Shown: positions 1 through 8,217 of the stretch, piece after piece
How the letters are laid out: each line of letters starts with the position of its first letter
How positions within the stretch are numbered: position 1 is the first letter of the stretch
Assembly (NCBI RefSeq): GCF_900089605.1
Contig: NZ_LT594324.1
Span: 2,480,001-2,544,000, forward strand
Direction of reading: 5' to 3'
Source: Micromonospora narathiwatensis
Lineage (GTDB): Bacteria; Actinomycetota; Actinomycetes; Mycobacteriales; Micromonosporaceae
Length of the DNA stretch: 64,000 bases
Program-made: the position numbers and the translations under genes
Notes under the pieces: generated by a model
Databases searched by the model: none
Seen by the model: only the letters and a program-made list of their open reading frames with translations
Told to the model about the DNA's origin: nothing

Positions 1-997
1 CGTCGGGTTCGTGCTCTGGGGCGCGAGCGGGGCACTGCGCTCCGGCACCCTGGAGGCGTTGGTCTTCAGCGAACTCGACCGGATCGGCGCCGCCGACCGG
101 TACGCCCGCCTGCTGGGTCGGGCGCGCACCGCGGAGGTGCTCGCCGCGGCGGGTTCCGGTGCGCTGGCCGGGCCGATCTTCGCCGTCGGCGGCTATCGGG
201 CGGTCGGCGCGGCCAGTGTCCTCGCGGCTCTGCTGGCCGCCGTCGTCGCGACCCGGTTGCCTGAGCACCGGCCGCCCCGGTCCGCGGTGGCCGCCGCGCC
301 GGCCGTGGCGGCCCAGGGCGACGAGGTCGCGGCGGCCGCACACGACGAGGCTGTTGCGGCCCAGGGCGACGAGGCCGGGTGGCTGGGCAGCCTGCGCGCC
401 GGCCTGGCCGAGGCCCGCGCCGACCGCACGGTACGCGCGGCTCTGCTGCTCGTCCCGGCGGTGACCGCGGTCTGGGGTGGCCTCGACGAGTACACCGGGC
501 TGCTGGCCCGGGACACCGGCGTCGCCGGGGCCACGGTGCCGCTGCTGCTCCTGCTGCTCTGGGCCGGGATGACCGTGGGCGGGCTGCTCGTCCCGGTGGG
601 GGAGCGGCTGACCACCGGCGGGTACGCCGGCCTGCTGGTGCTCGCCGCGTCGGCGCTGGCGGCGGGCGCGCTGGCCGGCCGTCCGGCGGGCTTCGTGCTG
701 CTCGCGGTGGCGTTCGCCGCGTTTCAGCTCGCCACCGTGCTCGCCGACGTGCGGTTGCAGGCCCGGATCACCGGGCCGGCCCGGGCGACGGTGACGTCGG
801 TGGCCGGGATGGCCACCGACTTGACCATCGTGGTGTTCTATGCCGGCTACGGCCTGGTCGCCGGCGTGACCGGCAACCGGGTCGCCTTCGCGCTGGCCGC
901 GCTGCCCTACCTGGCGGTGGCGGCCTGGCTGGTCAGCTCCCGGGGCCGGCGGGCGCGCACGGTGCCGCCGGCTCGCCGCCGGGTCGGCGTGCCGTGA
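1..997 (+). CDS. MFS transporter, 5' end outside the window
   Basis: The reading frame is already open at base 2, so the true start lies upstream. The visible ~331 residues are dominated by Ala/Leu/Val/Gly hydrophobic segments separated by short Arg-rich loops, with a longer Ala/Asp/Glu-rich linker at about residues 85-130. This suits the last 8-9 helices of a 12-helix major facilitator with a central cytoplasmic loop. The first visible segment (FVLWGASGALRSGTLEAL) resembles the helix 3-4 region of drug/metabolite exporters. No substrate can be read from the sequence. It ends 160 bp before the transketolase and is probably a separate unit. Confidence 0.8.
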   Translation, partial: VGFVLWGASGALRSGTLEALVFSELDRIGAADRYARLLGRARTAEVLAAAGSGALAGPIFAVGGYRAVGAASVLAALLAAVVATRLPEHRPPRSAVAAAPAVAAQGDEVAAAAHDEAVAAQGDEAGWLGSLRAGLAEARADRTVRAALLLVPAVTAVWGGLDEYTGLLARDTGVAGATVPLLLLLLWAGMTVGGLLVPVGERLTTGGYAGLLVLAASALAAGALAGRPAGFVLLAVAFAAFQLATVLADVRLQARITGPARATVTSVAGMATDLTIVVFYAGYGLVAGVTGNRVAFALAALPYLAVAAWLVSSRGRRARTVPPARRRVGVP

Positions 998-1157
998 CGT
1001 ACCCGGTGCGTCACCTGCGGTGCTGACAACTGGCAGTTATCGGACAATACGGGGGCCTTCCTGGCTACCGTGTGGGCGAGAGGGCCTGGCGAGGCGGCCG
1101 GACCGGCCGGGACGCGATGGCCCGGCCGGGAAGGGCCGATCGCGGGAGGCGATACCG

Positions 1158-3026
1158 GTGACGATGGAAGCGGAGCGCACCCTCGGCGACGAGGAGGTCA
1201 CCCGGCTGGGTGAACTCGCCGCACAGCTGCGGGTGGACTCGATCCGGAGCAGCACGAGGGCCGGGTCCGGGCACCCGACCTCGAGCCTGTCCGCCGCCGA
1301 CCTGATGGCGGTGCTGATCGCCCGGCACCTGCGGTACGACTGGGTGAACCCGCCGACCCGGGCCAACGATCATCTGATCTTCTCCAAGGGGCACGCCTCG
1401 CCGCTGCTGTACGCGATCCTGCGGGCGGTCGGCGCGATCAGCGAGCAGGAGCTGATGGACACCTACCGCCAGCTCGGGTCGCGCCTGCAGGGGCATCCCA
1501 CCCCCGCCCTGCCGTGGGTCGACGTCGCCACCGGCTCGCTCGGCCAGGGACTGCCCGTCGGTGTCGGGATCGCGCTGGCCGGACAGTATCTCGACCACCT
1601 GCCGTTCCACGTGTGGGCGCTGTGCGGGGACAGCGAGATGGCCGAGGGTTCCATCTGGGAAGCCCTGGACAAGGCCGGCCACTACGGGCTGCGCAACCTC
1701 ACCGCGATCGTCGACGTGAACCGGTTGGGGCAGCGCGGACCGACCGAGCTGGAGTGGGACCTGGACACCTACCGGCGGCGCGTCGAGGCGTTCGGCTGCC
1801 ACCCGATCGTCGTCGACGGCCACGACCTGGTGGCGATCGACGAGGCGTTCGGCCAGGCCCGGCAGGCGACCGGTCCGACCGTGGTGCTCGCCCGCACGGT
1901 CAAGGGCAAGGGGGTGCCCGAGGTCGAGAACAAGCCGGGGTGGCACGGCAAGCCGTTGAAACCCGACGTGGCCGAGCGGGCCGTACAGGCGCTCGGTGGC
2001 GTCCGGCAGATCCGCGTCAGCGGGCCCCGACCCGAGCCCGTTCCGCCCGCCGGGAAGCCCTCCGCCCAGCAGCCGCCCGAGCTGCCCCGATACGAGAAGG
2101 GGGCGATGGTCGCCACCCGGAACGCGTACGGGGACGCGCTGCGCGCGCTGGGCTCGCGACCCGAGGTGGTCGCGCTGGACGGCGAGGTCAGCGACTCCAC
2201 GAGGGCCGACAAGTTCGGTGAGGCGTACCCCGACCGGTTCTTCGAGATGTTCATCGCCGAGCAGCAACTGGTCGCCGCCGCCGTCGGGTTGCAGGTACGG
2301 GGCTACCGGCCCTTCGCCGCGACCTTCGCGGCGTTCCTCTCCCGCGCGTACGACTTCATCCGGATGGCCGCCATCTCCCGGGCGGACCTCGCCCTGTCCG
2401 GCTCGCACGCCGGGGTGGAGATCGGGGCGGACGGTCCCTCGCAGATGGGGCTGGAGGACCTGGCCGCCCTGCGGGCCGTACAGGGCTCGACGGTCCTCTA
2501 TCCCAGTGACGCCGTGTCCTGCGCCGCCCTGGTCGCCGGGATGGCCGACCGCAAGGGCATCGCCTACCTGCGCACCACCCGTGGCAAGTACCCGGTGCTC
2601 TACGACAACGGCGAGGACTTCCCGATCGGCGGCAGCAAGCTGCTCCGCGCCGGCAAGGACGACGACGTCGCGCTGGTCGGCGCCGGGGTGACGGTGCACA
2701 ACTGTCTCGCCGCCGCCGACGAGCTGGCCCGCGAGGGGATCAAGGCCCGGGTCGTCGACCTCTACTCGGTCAAACCGCTGGACCGGCAGCGGTTGCTCGA
2801 CGCCGTACGCGACACCGGCGGCCGGCTGGTGGTGGTCGAGGACCACTACCCGGAGGGCGGGCTGGGTTCGGCCGTGCTGGAGTCGCTGGCCGACCTCGCC
2901 GAGCCCGTTCGGGTGGCTCACCTGGCGGTACGCGGGCTGCCCACCTCCGGTACCTCGACCGAGCTGATGGACCAGGCGGGGATCGGGGTGAACGCCATCG
3001 TCTCGGCGGCGCGCGCGCTCTGCTGA
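1158..3026 (+). CDS. tkt: Transketolase, single-chain
   Basis: This enzyme transfers two-carbon ketol units between sugar phosphates in the non-oxidative pentose phosphate pathway, using thiamine diphosphate and a divalent metal. The 622 residues match the shorter, animal-like transketolases rather than the ~700-residue bacterial tktA type. The TPP-binding motif starts with GDSE at residues 157-160 and ends near VDVN at 185-188. GHP (38-40) and FSKGHA (75-80) are the usual cofactor-site segments. A Pyr domain with FIAEQQ follows a Pro-rich linker near residue 300, then a C-terminal transketolase domain. GTG 1158 is chosen because GGGAGGC at 1144-1150 lies 7 bases upstream; ATG 1164 is the alternative. 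It stands apart from any visible Calvin or sugar operon. Confidence 0.93.
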   Translation: MTMEAERTLGDEEVTRLGELAAQLRVDSIRSSTRAGSGHPTSSLSAADLMAVLIARHLRYDWVNPPTRANDHLIFSKGHASPLLYAILRAVGAISEQELMDTYRQLGSRLQGHPTPALPWVDVATGSLGQGLPVGVGIALAGQYLDHLPFHVWALCGDSEMAEGSIWEALDKAGHYGLRNLTAIVDVNRLGQRGPTELEWDLDTYRRRVEAFGCHPIVVDGHDLVAIDEAFGQARQATGPTVVLARTVKGKGVPEVENKPGWHGKPLKPDVAERAVQALGGVRQIRVSGPRPEPVPPAGKPSAQQPPELPRYEKGAMVATRNAYGDALRALGSRPEVVALDGEVSDSTRADKFGEAYPDRFFEMFIAEQQLVAAAVGLQVRGYRPFAATFAAFLSRAYDFIRMAAISRADLALSGSHAGVEIGADGPSQMGLEDLAALRAVQGSTVLYPSDAVSCAALVAGMADRKGIAYLRTTRGKYPVLYDNGEDFPIGGSKLLRAGKDDDVALVGAGVTVHNCLAAADELAREGIKARVVDLYSVKPLDRQRLLDAVRDTGGRLVVVEDHYPEGGLGSAVLESLADLAEPVRVAHLAVRGLPTSGTSTELMDQAGIGVNAIVSAARALC

Positions 3027-3033
3027 CCCGCCC

Positions 3034-3039
3034 TAGGAT
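3034..3039 (+). promoter_or_regulatory. -10 box of a leaderless promoter (TAGGAT)
   Basis: TAGGAT lies exactly six bases before the ATG at 3046, and no Shine-Dalgarno sequence is present. This is the usual geometry of actinobacterial leaderless transcripts. Inference from spacing and motif only. Confidence 0.55.
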
Positions 3040-3045
3040 CGGCTG

Positions 3046-3609
3046 ATGTTTCAGCCGGCGTACCCGATCCGAACCGCCCGCCTGACCCTGCGCCCGGTCA
3101 CCCTCGACGACCTCGACGACGTGTACGCGTATCAGAGCCGACCCGACGTCGTCCGCTGGATGCTCGGTACCGGGCCGCGTACCCGGGAGCAGTCGCGGGC
3201 GTCGGTGGTGGCCATGACGGGCGAGGACGCGCTGCGCGCGGAGGGCGACTGCCTGACCCTGGCCGCGGTCACCGACACCGGGGTGATCGGCACCGTGGAG
3301 TTGGTCTGGCGCAGCCGGCTCGACCGCACGGCCGAGCTCGGGTATGTGTTCCACCCGGACCACGGAGGTCGGGGGCTGGCCACGGAGGCGGCCACCGCGC
3401 TCCTCGACTGGGGGTTCGACGAGTTCGGGCTGCACCGGATCTACGCCCGGTGTCACGGCCGCAACGACGCGTCCGCCCGGCTGATGGCCCGCCTCGGCAT
3501 GCGGCAGGAGGCGCACCTTGTCGAGAGCTACCTGTTCCGGGGCGAGTGGGCCGACCAGCTCGTCTTCGCCGTCCTGGCCCGCGAGTGGCGGTCCCGGGCC
3601 GGGCGCTGA
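3046..3609 (+). CDS. GNAT family N-acetyltransferase (RimJ/RimL type)
   Basis: A 187-residue acetyl-CoA-dependent N-acetyltransferase of the Acetyltransf_3 kind. It opens with the typical TARLTLRPVTLDDLDDVY strand/helix. The acetyl-CoA pyrophosphate loop is visible as HGGRGLATEA at about residues 106-115, followed by LHRIYARCHGRNDASARLM and a C-terminal WADQLVFAVL strand. Relatives acetylate ribosomal protein N-termini or small amines, and the substrate here is unknown. It is probably leaderless. It starts 20 bp after the transketolase stop but appears to have its own promoter. It converges on the DNA ligase, with stops 2 bp apart. Confidence 0.85.
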   Translation: MFQPAYPIRTARLTLRPVTLDDLDDVYAYQSRPDVVRWMLGTGPRTREQSRASVVAMTGEDALRAEGDCLTLAAVTDTGVIGTVELVWRSRLDRTAELGYVFHPDHGGRGLATEAATALLDWGFDEFGLHRIYARCHGRNDASARLMARLGMRQEAHLVESYLFRGEWADQLVFAVLAREWRSRAGR

Positions 3610-3611
3610 CG

Positions 3612-4565
3612 CTACGCTTGCAGGCGGATCTCGGTCGGTTCCCGGTCGCTGCGCAACCCCTTCCACGAGGGGTGACGGAGCCGGCGGTCGGGGGTCCAGG
3701 ACCGGAACGTGACGTCCCCGACCAGGTTCGGGTCGACCCAGACGGCGTGACGGGCGTGTTCGCGCGGCACCGGGGAGTCGAAGGGCGAGTCCGGCCGGCT
3801 CAGCGGCTTCAGGCGCTGCTGAAGGTCGCGCAGCACGGTCTGGGTGAAGCCGGTGCCGACGTGCCCGATGTAGTGCAGTCTGTCGTGCGCGTCGTACATG
3901 CCGAGCAGCAGGGAGCCGATCGTGCCGGCCCGCCGGCCGGCGCCCGGTTTCCAGCCGCCCACGATGACCTCGACGGTGTCGTTGAGCGGCACCTTCACCC
4001 ACGCCGGCGCGCGGCGGCCCGGCTGGTACGGCGACCGGAGCTGCTTCGCGACGACCCCCTCCAGGCCGAGTTCCGCCGCCGCCGTGGCCAGATCCCGGCC
4101 GGCCTCGCCGGTCCAGTAGGGCGGGGTGTCGACGCTGTCACCGCTGAGCCCCAGCTTCTCCAGCGCCGCGCGCCGCTCGGTGTACGGCAGCGGCGTGAGA
4201 TCGCGTCCGTCGAGGTGCAGCAGGTCGAACAGGTACACCCGTACCGGGGTCGCCGCGACCAGCGCGGCGGCCGGCGACCGGACGTGCATCCGGCGCTGGA
4301 GCGCGGCGAAGCTGGGCCGGTTGTCGCCGTCGAGCGCCACGATCTCTCCGTCGAGCACCGCCCGCCGCCCGGCCAGCAGCCGGGCGAGTTCGTCCAGCTC
4401 CGGGTACGCCCGGGTGACGTCCCGGTCGTTGCGGCTGAGCAGTCGGAACCCGCCGTTGACGTAGCCGATCGCGCGGACGCCGTCCCACTTGAACTCGTAG
4501 CCCCAGCCGGGTCCGGTGGGCAGGGCGCCACTGGAGGCGAGCATCGGCGGCACGAGCTGCGGCAT
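3612..4565 (-). CDS. ATP-dependent DNA ligase, LigD/LigC ligase-domain type
   Basis: A 317-residue stand-alone ATP-dependent DNA ligase related to the ligase domain of bacterial LigD, associated with non-homologous end joining or gap repair. The adenylation motif is FKWDG, with Lys26 as the predicted AMP-accepting residue. Further nucleotidyltransferase motifs are VYLFDLLHLDG (III), GLEGVVAK (IV) and WVKVPL (V). An OB-fold domain follows, ending in the usual TFRSWTPDRRLRHPSWKGLR stretch. No polymerase or nuclease domain is fused. ATG 4565 is chosen because MPQLVPPMLA matches family N-termini; an upstream in-frame ATG at 4589 would add eight residues. No Ku gene is nearby. Confidence 0.9.
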   Translation of the reverse strand: MPQLVPPMLASSGALPTGPGWGYEFKWDGVRAIGYVNGGFRLLSRNDRDVTRAYPELDELARLLAGRRAVLDGEIVALDGDNRPSFAALQRRMHVRSPAAALVAATPVRVYLFDLLHLDGRDLTPLPYTERRAALEKLGLSGDSVDTPPYWTGEAGRDLATAAAELGLEGVVAKQLRSPYQPGRRAPAWVKVPLNDTVEVIVGGWKPGAGRRAGTIGSLLLGMYDAHDRLHYIGHVGTGFTQTVLRDLQQRLKPLSRPDSPFDSPVPREHARHAVWVDPNLVGDVTFRSWTPDRRLRHPSWKGLRSDREPTEIRLQA

Positions 4566-4708
4566 CCTGGCACCCACGCCTCCGATCATTGCCAACTTCG
4601 TACCGTTCTGTGCTGATTTCTGGCCTTTGCCTGGCTGTTCGGACCGCGATCGTTTGTGGGCGTCGGTCGCGGGTAGCCACGCTGTCGCCGGGACGGGGAG
4701 GACGAAGC

Positions 4709-5098
4709 ATGGCTGACCTGGAGTTCTTCGAGAAGGTGGCGGCACGGGCGGGCGTCCCGTCGGAGACGGCGCGGTCCCTGGCCGAGGCCACGCTGCGTAC
4801 CCTCGCGGAGCGGATCAGCGGCGGCACGGCGGCGGACCTGGCCGACCACGTGGCCCACGAGCTGCGTCCGCTGCTGGCCCGGGCCCGCCCCGAGGAGCCG
4901 CAGGCGTTCGGCCACGACGAGTTCCTGCGGCGGGTCGCGGAGCGTGCGGGGGTGGCGCCGGACATCGCCGAGCGCGGCGTGCCGGCCGTCCTGCAGACCC
5001 TGGACCCGGTGGTCGGGCACCAGCGGTTCGAGCAGGCGATGTCGCAACTGCCGGCGGAGATCCGGGCCCTGGCCCAACCGGTGCCGCGCCGGCGCTGA
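4709..5098 (+). CDS. DUF2267 family protein
   Basis: A 129-residue cytoplasmic, mostly helical protein of the DUF2267 family. Two similar halves are visible: FFEKVAARAGVPSETARSL near residue 5 and EFLRRVAERAGVAPDIAERG near residue 70, each followed by a helix. Function is unknown; members occur mainly in actinobacteria and some proteobacteria, often near stress or membrane genes. ATG 4709 has the ribosome-binding sequence GGGGAG eight bases upstream. It is divergent from the DNA ligase across about 140 bp and followed 38 bp later by the MDMPI-like gene, which appears to have its own promoter. Confidence 0.82.
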   Translation: MADLEFFEKVAARAGVPSETARSLAEATLRTLAERISGGTAADLADHVAHELRPLLARARPEEPQAFGHDEFLRRVAERAGVAPDIAERGVPAVLQTLDPVVGHQRFEQAMSQLPAEIRALAQPVPRRR

Positions 5099-5124
5099 TC
5101 CGACCGGCGGTCGGGTCGGGCGTC

Positions 5125-5130
5125 TAGGTT
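5125..5130 (+). promoter_or_regulatory. -10 box of a leaderless promoter (TAGGTT)
   Basis: TAGGTT is followed by six bases and then the ATG at 5137, with no ribosome-binding site. This matches the leaderless pattern seen at several other genes in this window. Confidence 0.55.
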
Positions 5131-5136
5131 GGGCTG

Positions 5137-5931
5137 ATGACCGGGCTGAGCTTCGACCGACACTGCGCCGAGATCGTCGCCCAGAGCGACCTGCTGCGCG
5201 CCCATCTCGACCGGGCCGACCTCACCGTCGCCGTGCCGTCGTGCCCCGGCTGGAACCTGGGCCAGCTGGTGCGGCACCTCGGTGGTGGCCAGCGCTGGGC
5301 CGCCGAGGTGGTACGGACCCGGGCGACCGTCCCGCCCACCGACACGCACTTCCGCGACCTGTCGGCGTACGCGCGGGAGGAGCCGGCGGTGGTCGGCCCC
5401 TGGCTGGTCGAGTCCGCCGCCGAGCTGGCCGGCGCGCTGAACGCCGCCGGCCCCGAGGTCATGACGTGGACTCCGCTGCCGGTCCCGGCCGCGACGGTGT
5501 TCTGGGCCCGTCGGTTCGCCCACGAGACGCTGATGCACCGCGCCGACGCCGCGCTCGCGCTGGGCGAGGACCTCGCCGTCGACCCGGCGGTGGCCGTCGA
5601 CGCGCTGGACGAGTGGATGGAGCTGGGCTCCCTGCCGATGATGTTCGACTTCTATCCGGAGCGGCGCACGCTGCTCGGCCCCGGCCGTACCCTGCACCTG
5701 CACGCCACCGACCTCCCGGCCGAGGCGGGTGCGGAGTGGCTGGTCGACCTCACCGGCGACACGCTGGCCTGGCGGCGGGCGCACGAGAAGGCCGCCGTGG
5801 CCGTACGCGGGCCGGTCACCGAGTTGCTGCTGCTGGTCTATCGACGGCGGCCGGTCGGCGAGGCGGCCGTCGAGGTCCTCGGCGACGCCGCGCTGCTCGA
5901 TCTCTGGCTGGACCGGGTCCAGTTCGGCTGA
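5137..5931 (+). CDS. Maleylpyruvate isomerase family, mycothiol-dependent enzyme-like protein
   Basis: A 264-residue DinB-fold protein of the actinobacterial MDMPI family, whose characterised members use mycothiol (maleylpyruvate isomerase, mycothiol S-transferases). The N-terminal MDMPI_N domain shows VAVPSCPGWNLGQLVRHLGG at about residues 30-49, where the PxWxxxxLxxHL pattern supplies the first metal-binding His. A second His-containing helix is FAHETLMHRADAA near residues 128-140. The C-terminal SCP2-like half contains a Pro-rich insertion and ends in LLDLWLDRVQFG. Its substrate is not evident from context. It converges on the FadR-type regulator 24 bp downstream. Confidence 0.85.
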   Translation: MTGLSFDRHCAEIVAQSDLLRAHLDRADLTVAVPSCPGWNLGQLVRHLGGGQRWAAEVVRTRATVPPTDTHFRDLSAYAREEPAVVGPWLVESAAELAGALNAAGPEVMTWTPLPVPAATVFWARRFAHETLMHRADAALALGEDLAVDPAVAVDALDEWMELGSLPMMFDFYPERRTLLGPGRTLHLHATDLPAEAGAEWLVDLTGDTLAWRRAHEKAAVAVRGPVTELLLLVYRRRPVGEAAVEVLGDAALLDLWLDRVQFG

Positions 5932-5955
5932 CGGTGGCCTGGCCGCCGCCGCTGC

Positions 5956-6726
5956 CTACCGGGCGGGCTCGGCGGTCTGGTCCCAGATCGACTTCATCTC
6001 GTCGAACGCCTGCTCCATGAGCTGAACCATCGCCTCCCGGGCGCGCTCACCGTCGTGCCGCTGGATCGCCTGGGCGACCTCGGCGTGCAGTTGCAACGCC
6101 TGCTCGTGCGGGTGGTGCGGCATGAGGTGGTGCTTGTGCCGGCCGGTGAGCACCTCCGCGACCAGATCCTGCAACCGGACGAACATCTCGTTGCCGGAGG
6201 CGAGCAGCACCCGTCGGTGGAACTCGATGTCGAGGCGCAGGAAGCGCTCCTCGTCGCCGGCCTGGCCGGCGGCCCACATCTTCGCCGCGAGCCCGACGAG
6301 GTCGCTCGCCTCGTCGTGACCGACCCGGCTGGCGGCCAGCATGGCGGCGTGCGGCTCGATGGCGGTGCGCAGCTCGGTGATCGACCGGAGCTGGGCGATC
6401 CGGCTGTCCGAGGCGAGCCGCCACCGGATCACCTGCGGGTCGAAGACGTTCCAGTCGTGCGCCGGCCGGATCGTCACCCCGACCCTTCGGCGGGTCTCGA
6501 TGAATCCGATCGATGCCAGCACCCGCAGCACCTCGCGGACCACCGAGCGGGACACCTCGTACCGGTCGACCAGTTCGTCGATGTTGAGGACCGCCCCGGG
6601 GGCGAACTCGCCGCCGCAGATGGCGGTGCCGAGGTGCTCGAGCACGCGGGCGTGCAGCCCGGCTTCGGCAGGGGCGTGCTGGGCGGCGATGCCCCCGGAG
6701 GAGTACGGTTCCACGCCAAGGATCAT
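5956..6726 (-). CDS. FadR-type (FCD) GntR transcriptional regulator of the sugar-acid operon
   Basis: A 256-residue regulator. The N-terminal GntR winged helix spans about residues 25-90, with VDRYEVSRSVVREVLRVL as the recognition helix region. The C-terminal FCD ligand domain has acidic and His metal-site candidates in DIEFHRRVLLASGN and HAEVAQAI. FCD regulators typically bind organic or sugar acids such as gluconate, galactonate or hexuronates. It is transcribed divergently from the ABC importer/aldonate operon across a 124-bp gap that holds a palindrome four bases before its own start. The inferred role is ligand-relieved repression of that operon and of itself. Confidence 0.88.
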   Translation of the reverse strand: MILGVEPYSSGGIAAQHAPAEAGLHARVLEHLGTAICGGEFAPGAVLNIDELVDRYEVSRSVVREVLRVLASIGFIETRRRVGVTIRPAHDWNVFDPQVIRWRLASDSRIAQLRSITELRTAIEPHAAMLAASRVGHDEASDLVGLAAKMWAAGQAGDEERFLRLDIEFHRRVLLASGNEMFVRLQDLVAEVLTGRHKHHLMPHHPHEQALQLHAEVAQAIQRHDGERAREAMVQLMEQAFDEMKSIWDQTAEPAR

Positions 6727-6730
6727 ATCA

Positions 6731-6741
6731 GTTGGATCAAC
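6731..6741. promoter_or_regulatory. Palindromic operator candidate for the FCD-GntR regulator
   Basis: GTTGGATCAAC is an inverted repeat with perfect 4-bp arms (GTTG/CAAC) around GAT. It lies four bases upstream of the regulator's ATG and immediately upstream of the likely -35 box of the divergent operon. FCD-GntR operators are often short A/T-flanked TTG..CAA half-sites. Assignment to this regulator is inference from position. Confidence 0.45.
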
Positions 6742-6744
6742 CCC

Positions 6745-6774
6745 TTGAATAAGTCAGCTTTTTCGGCCTAGCAT
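6745..6774 (+). promoter_or_regulatory. Sigma70-type promoter of the sugar-acid operon
   Basis: TTGAAT (6745-6750) and TAGCAT (6769-6774) are separated by 18 bases and sit about 75 bp upstream of the binding-protein start. The -35 box is directly preceded by the palindrome at 6731-6741, which suits repression by the divergent regulator. Confidence 0.5.
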
Positions 6775-6794
6775 CCCGACGTAAAGCAGACGTT

Positions 6795-6804
6795 ACAACG
6801 TTGT
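6795..6804. promoter_or_regulatory. Perfect palindrome ACAACGTTGT downstream of the promoter
   Basis: ACAACGTTGT is a perfect 10-bp palindrome with a central CG, inside TTACAACGTTGTGG. It lies about 20 bp after the predicted -10 box. The AACGTT core is typical of LacI-family operators in actinobacteria. No LacI gene is nearby, so a trans-acting carbon regulator is possible (inference). Confidence 0.45.
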
Positions 6805-6850
6805 GGCGCTCTTCCCCTTGGGCGGCGACCACGTGTAAAGGAGAGATGAC

Positions 6851-8140
6851 GTGCGACGTCGATCGATAATCGGTACGTCTCTGGCCGTGGTTGCCGCCAT
6901 GGGCCTGTCCGCCTGCGGCGGCGGGGGTGACGGCGGCAGTGGGTCGAAGACCCTGCGCGTGACGCTGGTGAACCACGTCTGGACCGAGAACATCAAGAAG
7001 GCCCTGCCGGAGTTCGAGAAGCAGACGGGCCTCAAGGTCGAGGTCACCCAGCTCGGTGAGGACCAGCTCTCCGACCAGTACAACGTCAAGCTCAACGCCG
7101 GATCCAGCGACCTCGACGTGATGATGTACCGGCCGCTGCAGGAGGGGAAGCTGTTCGCCAAGAACAAGTACCTCGCCGACCTGACCGAGCGGACCAAGTC
7201 CGACGGCGCCTTCGACTTCAGCGACTTCCAGGCCGGCCCGGTGCAGGCCACCACGTACGACGACAAGGTCGTCGGCGTGCCGATCATCACCGAGTCGGAG
7301 GTCCTCTACTACCGCAAGGACCTGCTGGAGAAGTCCGGTTTCACCACCCCGCCGAAGACCCTTGACGAGCTCAAGGAGCAGGCGGCGAAGGTCGAGGCCG
7401 ACAACCCCGGGGTCGCGGGCTTCGTGTCCCGTACCGGCAAGGCCGCCGCCGTCACGCAGTTCTCCAGCTTCCTGTACAGCTTCGGCGGCGACTTCGTCGA
7501 CGGCAGCGGGAAGGCCTCGGTCAACACCGAGCAGGCCAAGCAGGCGTACGCCTACTACGGCGGGCTGCTGCGCGAGCACGGCCCGAAGAACATCAGCACC
7601 GACATGAGCTGGTCCGAGGCGATGGCGATCTTCACCCAGGGCAAGGCGGCCTTCTACACCGAGGCCAACTCGCTCTACAAGAACGCCACCGACCCGGCCA
7701 AGTCGAAGGTCTCCGACACCGTCGGCTTCGCGGCCTTCCCGGCCGGCCCGGCCGGCTCGAAGCCGTACAACATCCCGTCCTGGGCGCTCGGCATCAACGA
7801 CGGGTCGAAGAACAAGGACAACGCCTGGAAGTTCATCCAGTGGGCGGCCGGCAAGGAGCAGTCCCTGGAGCAGCAGAAGGCCGGCGTCCCCGGCGCCCGC
7901 GCCTCGGTCTGGGCCAACCCGGAGGGCATCGCCACCTACCCGAAGGACCTCGCCGAGGCCACCACGGCCAGCACCGCCAACGGCGTCGGCCACGACCGTC
8001 CGCTGGTCGTGAAGGTCGCCCAGGCGCGCGAGATCGTCGGCCAGCCGATCGTCGACGCGATCACCGGCAAGGACGCGGCCGCCTCGGCGGACGCGGCGAA
8101 CACGGCGTTCCAGAAGTTCCTCGACGACGAGGCGAAGTAG
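6851..8140 (+). CDS. Sugar ABC transporter substrate-binding lipoprotein (CUT1 family)
   Basis: A 429-residue extracellular solute-binding protein of family 1. It has an Arg-rich N-terminus, a hydrophobic segment and a lipobox LSAC with Cys22 as the lipid-modified residue, followed by a Gly-rich linker. The mature part begins with KTLRVTLVNHVWTENIKKAL and shows the periplasmic-binding two-lobe layout. The GTG start at 6851 has AAAGGAGAG at 6837-6845. It captures the imported sugar or sugar acid. The downstream enzymes suggest an aldonate, uronate derivative or an oligosaccharide releasing one (inference). A strong hairpin follows the stop, suggesting this gene is expressed above the permeases. 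Confidence 0.9.
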   Translation: MRRRSIIGTSLAVVAAMGLSACGGGGDGGSGSKTLRVTLVNHVWTENIKKALPEFEKQTGLKVEVTQLGEDQLSDQYNVKLNAGSSDLDVMMYRPLQEGKLFAKNKYLADLTERTKSDGAFDFSDFQAGPVQATTYDDKVVGVPIITESEVLYYRKDLLEKSGFTTPPKTLDELKEQAAKVEADNPGVAGFVSRTGKAAAVTQFSSFLYSFGGDFVDGSGKASVNTEQAKQAYAYYGGLLREHGPKNISTDMSWSEAMAIFTQGKAAFYTEANSLYKNATDPAKSKVSDTVGFAAFPAGPAGSKPYNIPSWALGINDGSKNKDNAWKFIQWAAGKEQSLEQQKAGVPGARASVWANPEGIATYPKDLAEATTASTANGVGHDRPLVVKVAQAREIVGQPIVDAITGKDAAASADAANTAFQKFLDDEAK

Positions 8141-8150
8141 CCCGACCGCG

Positions 8151-8180
8151 GGGTGGCGGGGCCGGTCGGCCCCGCCACCC
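8151..8180 (+). terminator. Intercistronic hairpin between binding protein and permease genes
   Basis: GGGTGGCGGGGCC (8151-8163) and its exact complement (8168-8180) form a 13-bp stem with a GGTC loop. It begins ten bases after the binding-protein stop and has no T-tract. In ABC operons such hairpins usually act as partial terminators or 3'-end stabilisers that raise binding-protein mRNA relative to permease mRNA. Confidence 0.7.
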
Positions 8181-8217
8181 GGCGCTGGGACCCTGGCCCT
8201 GAGCACCCGGAGACCTC

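Noticed and set aside
1028..1038. AACTGGCAGTT inverted repeat upstream of transketolase
   Set aside because: Arms of only four bases with no adjacent regulator; could be chance.
1065..2921. 618-residue open frame on the minus strand
   Set aside because: It is antisense to transketolase, has no recognisable domain, and arises from G/C-rich third positions.
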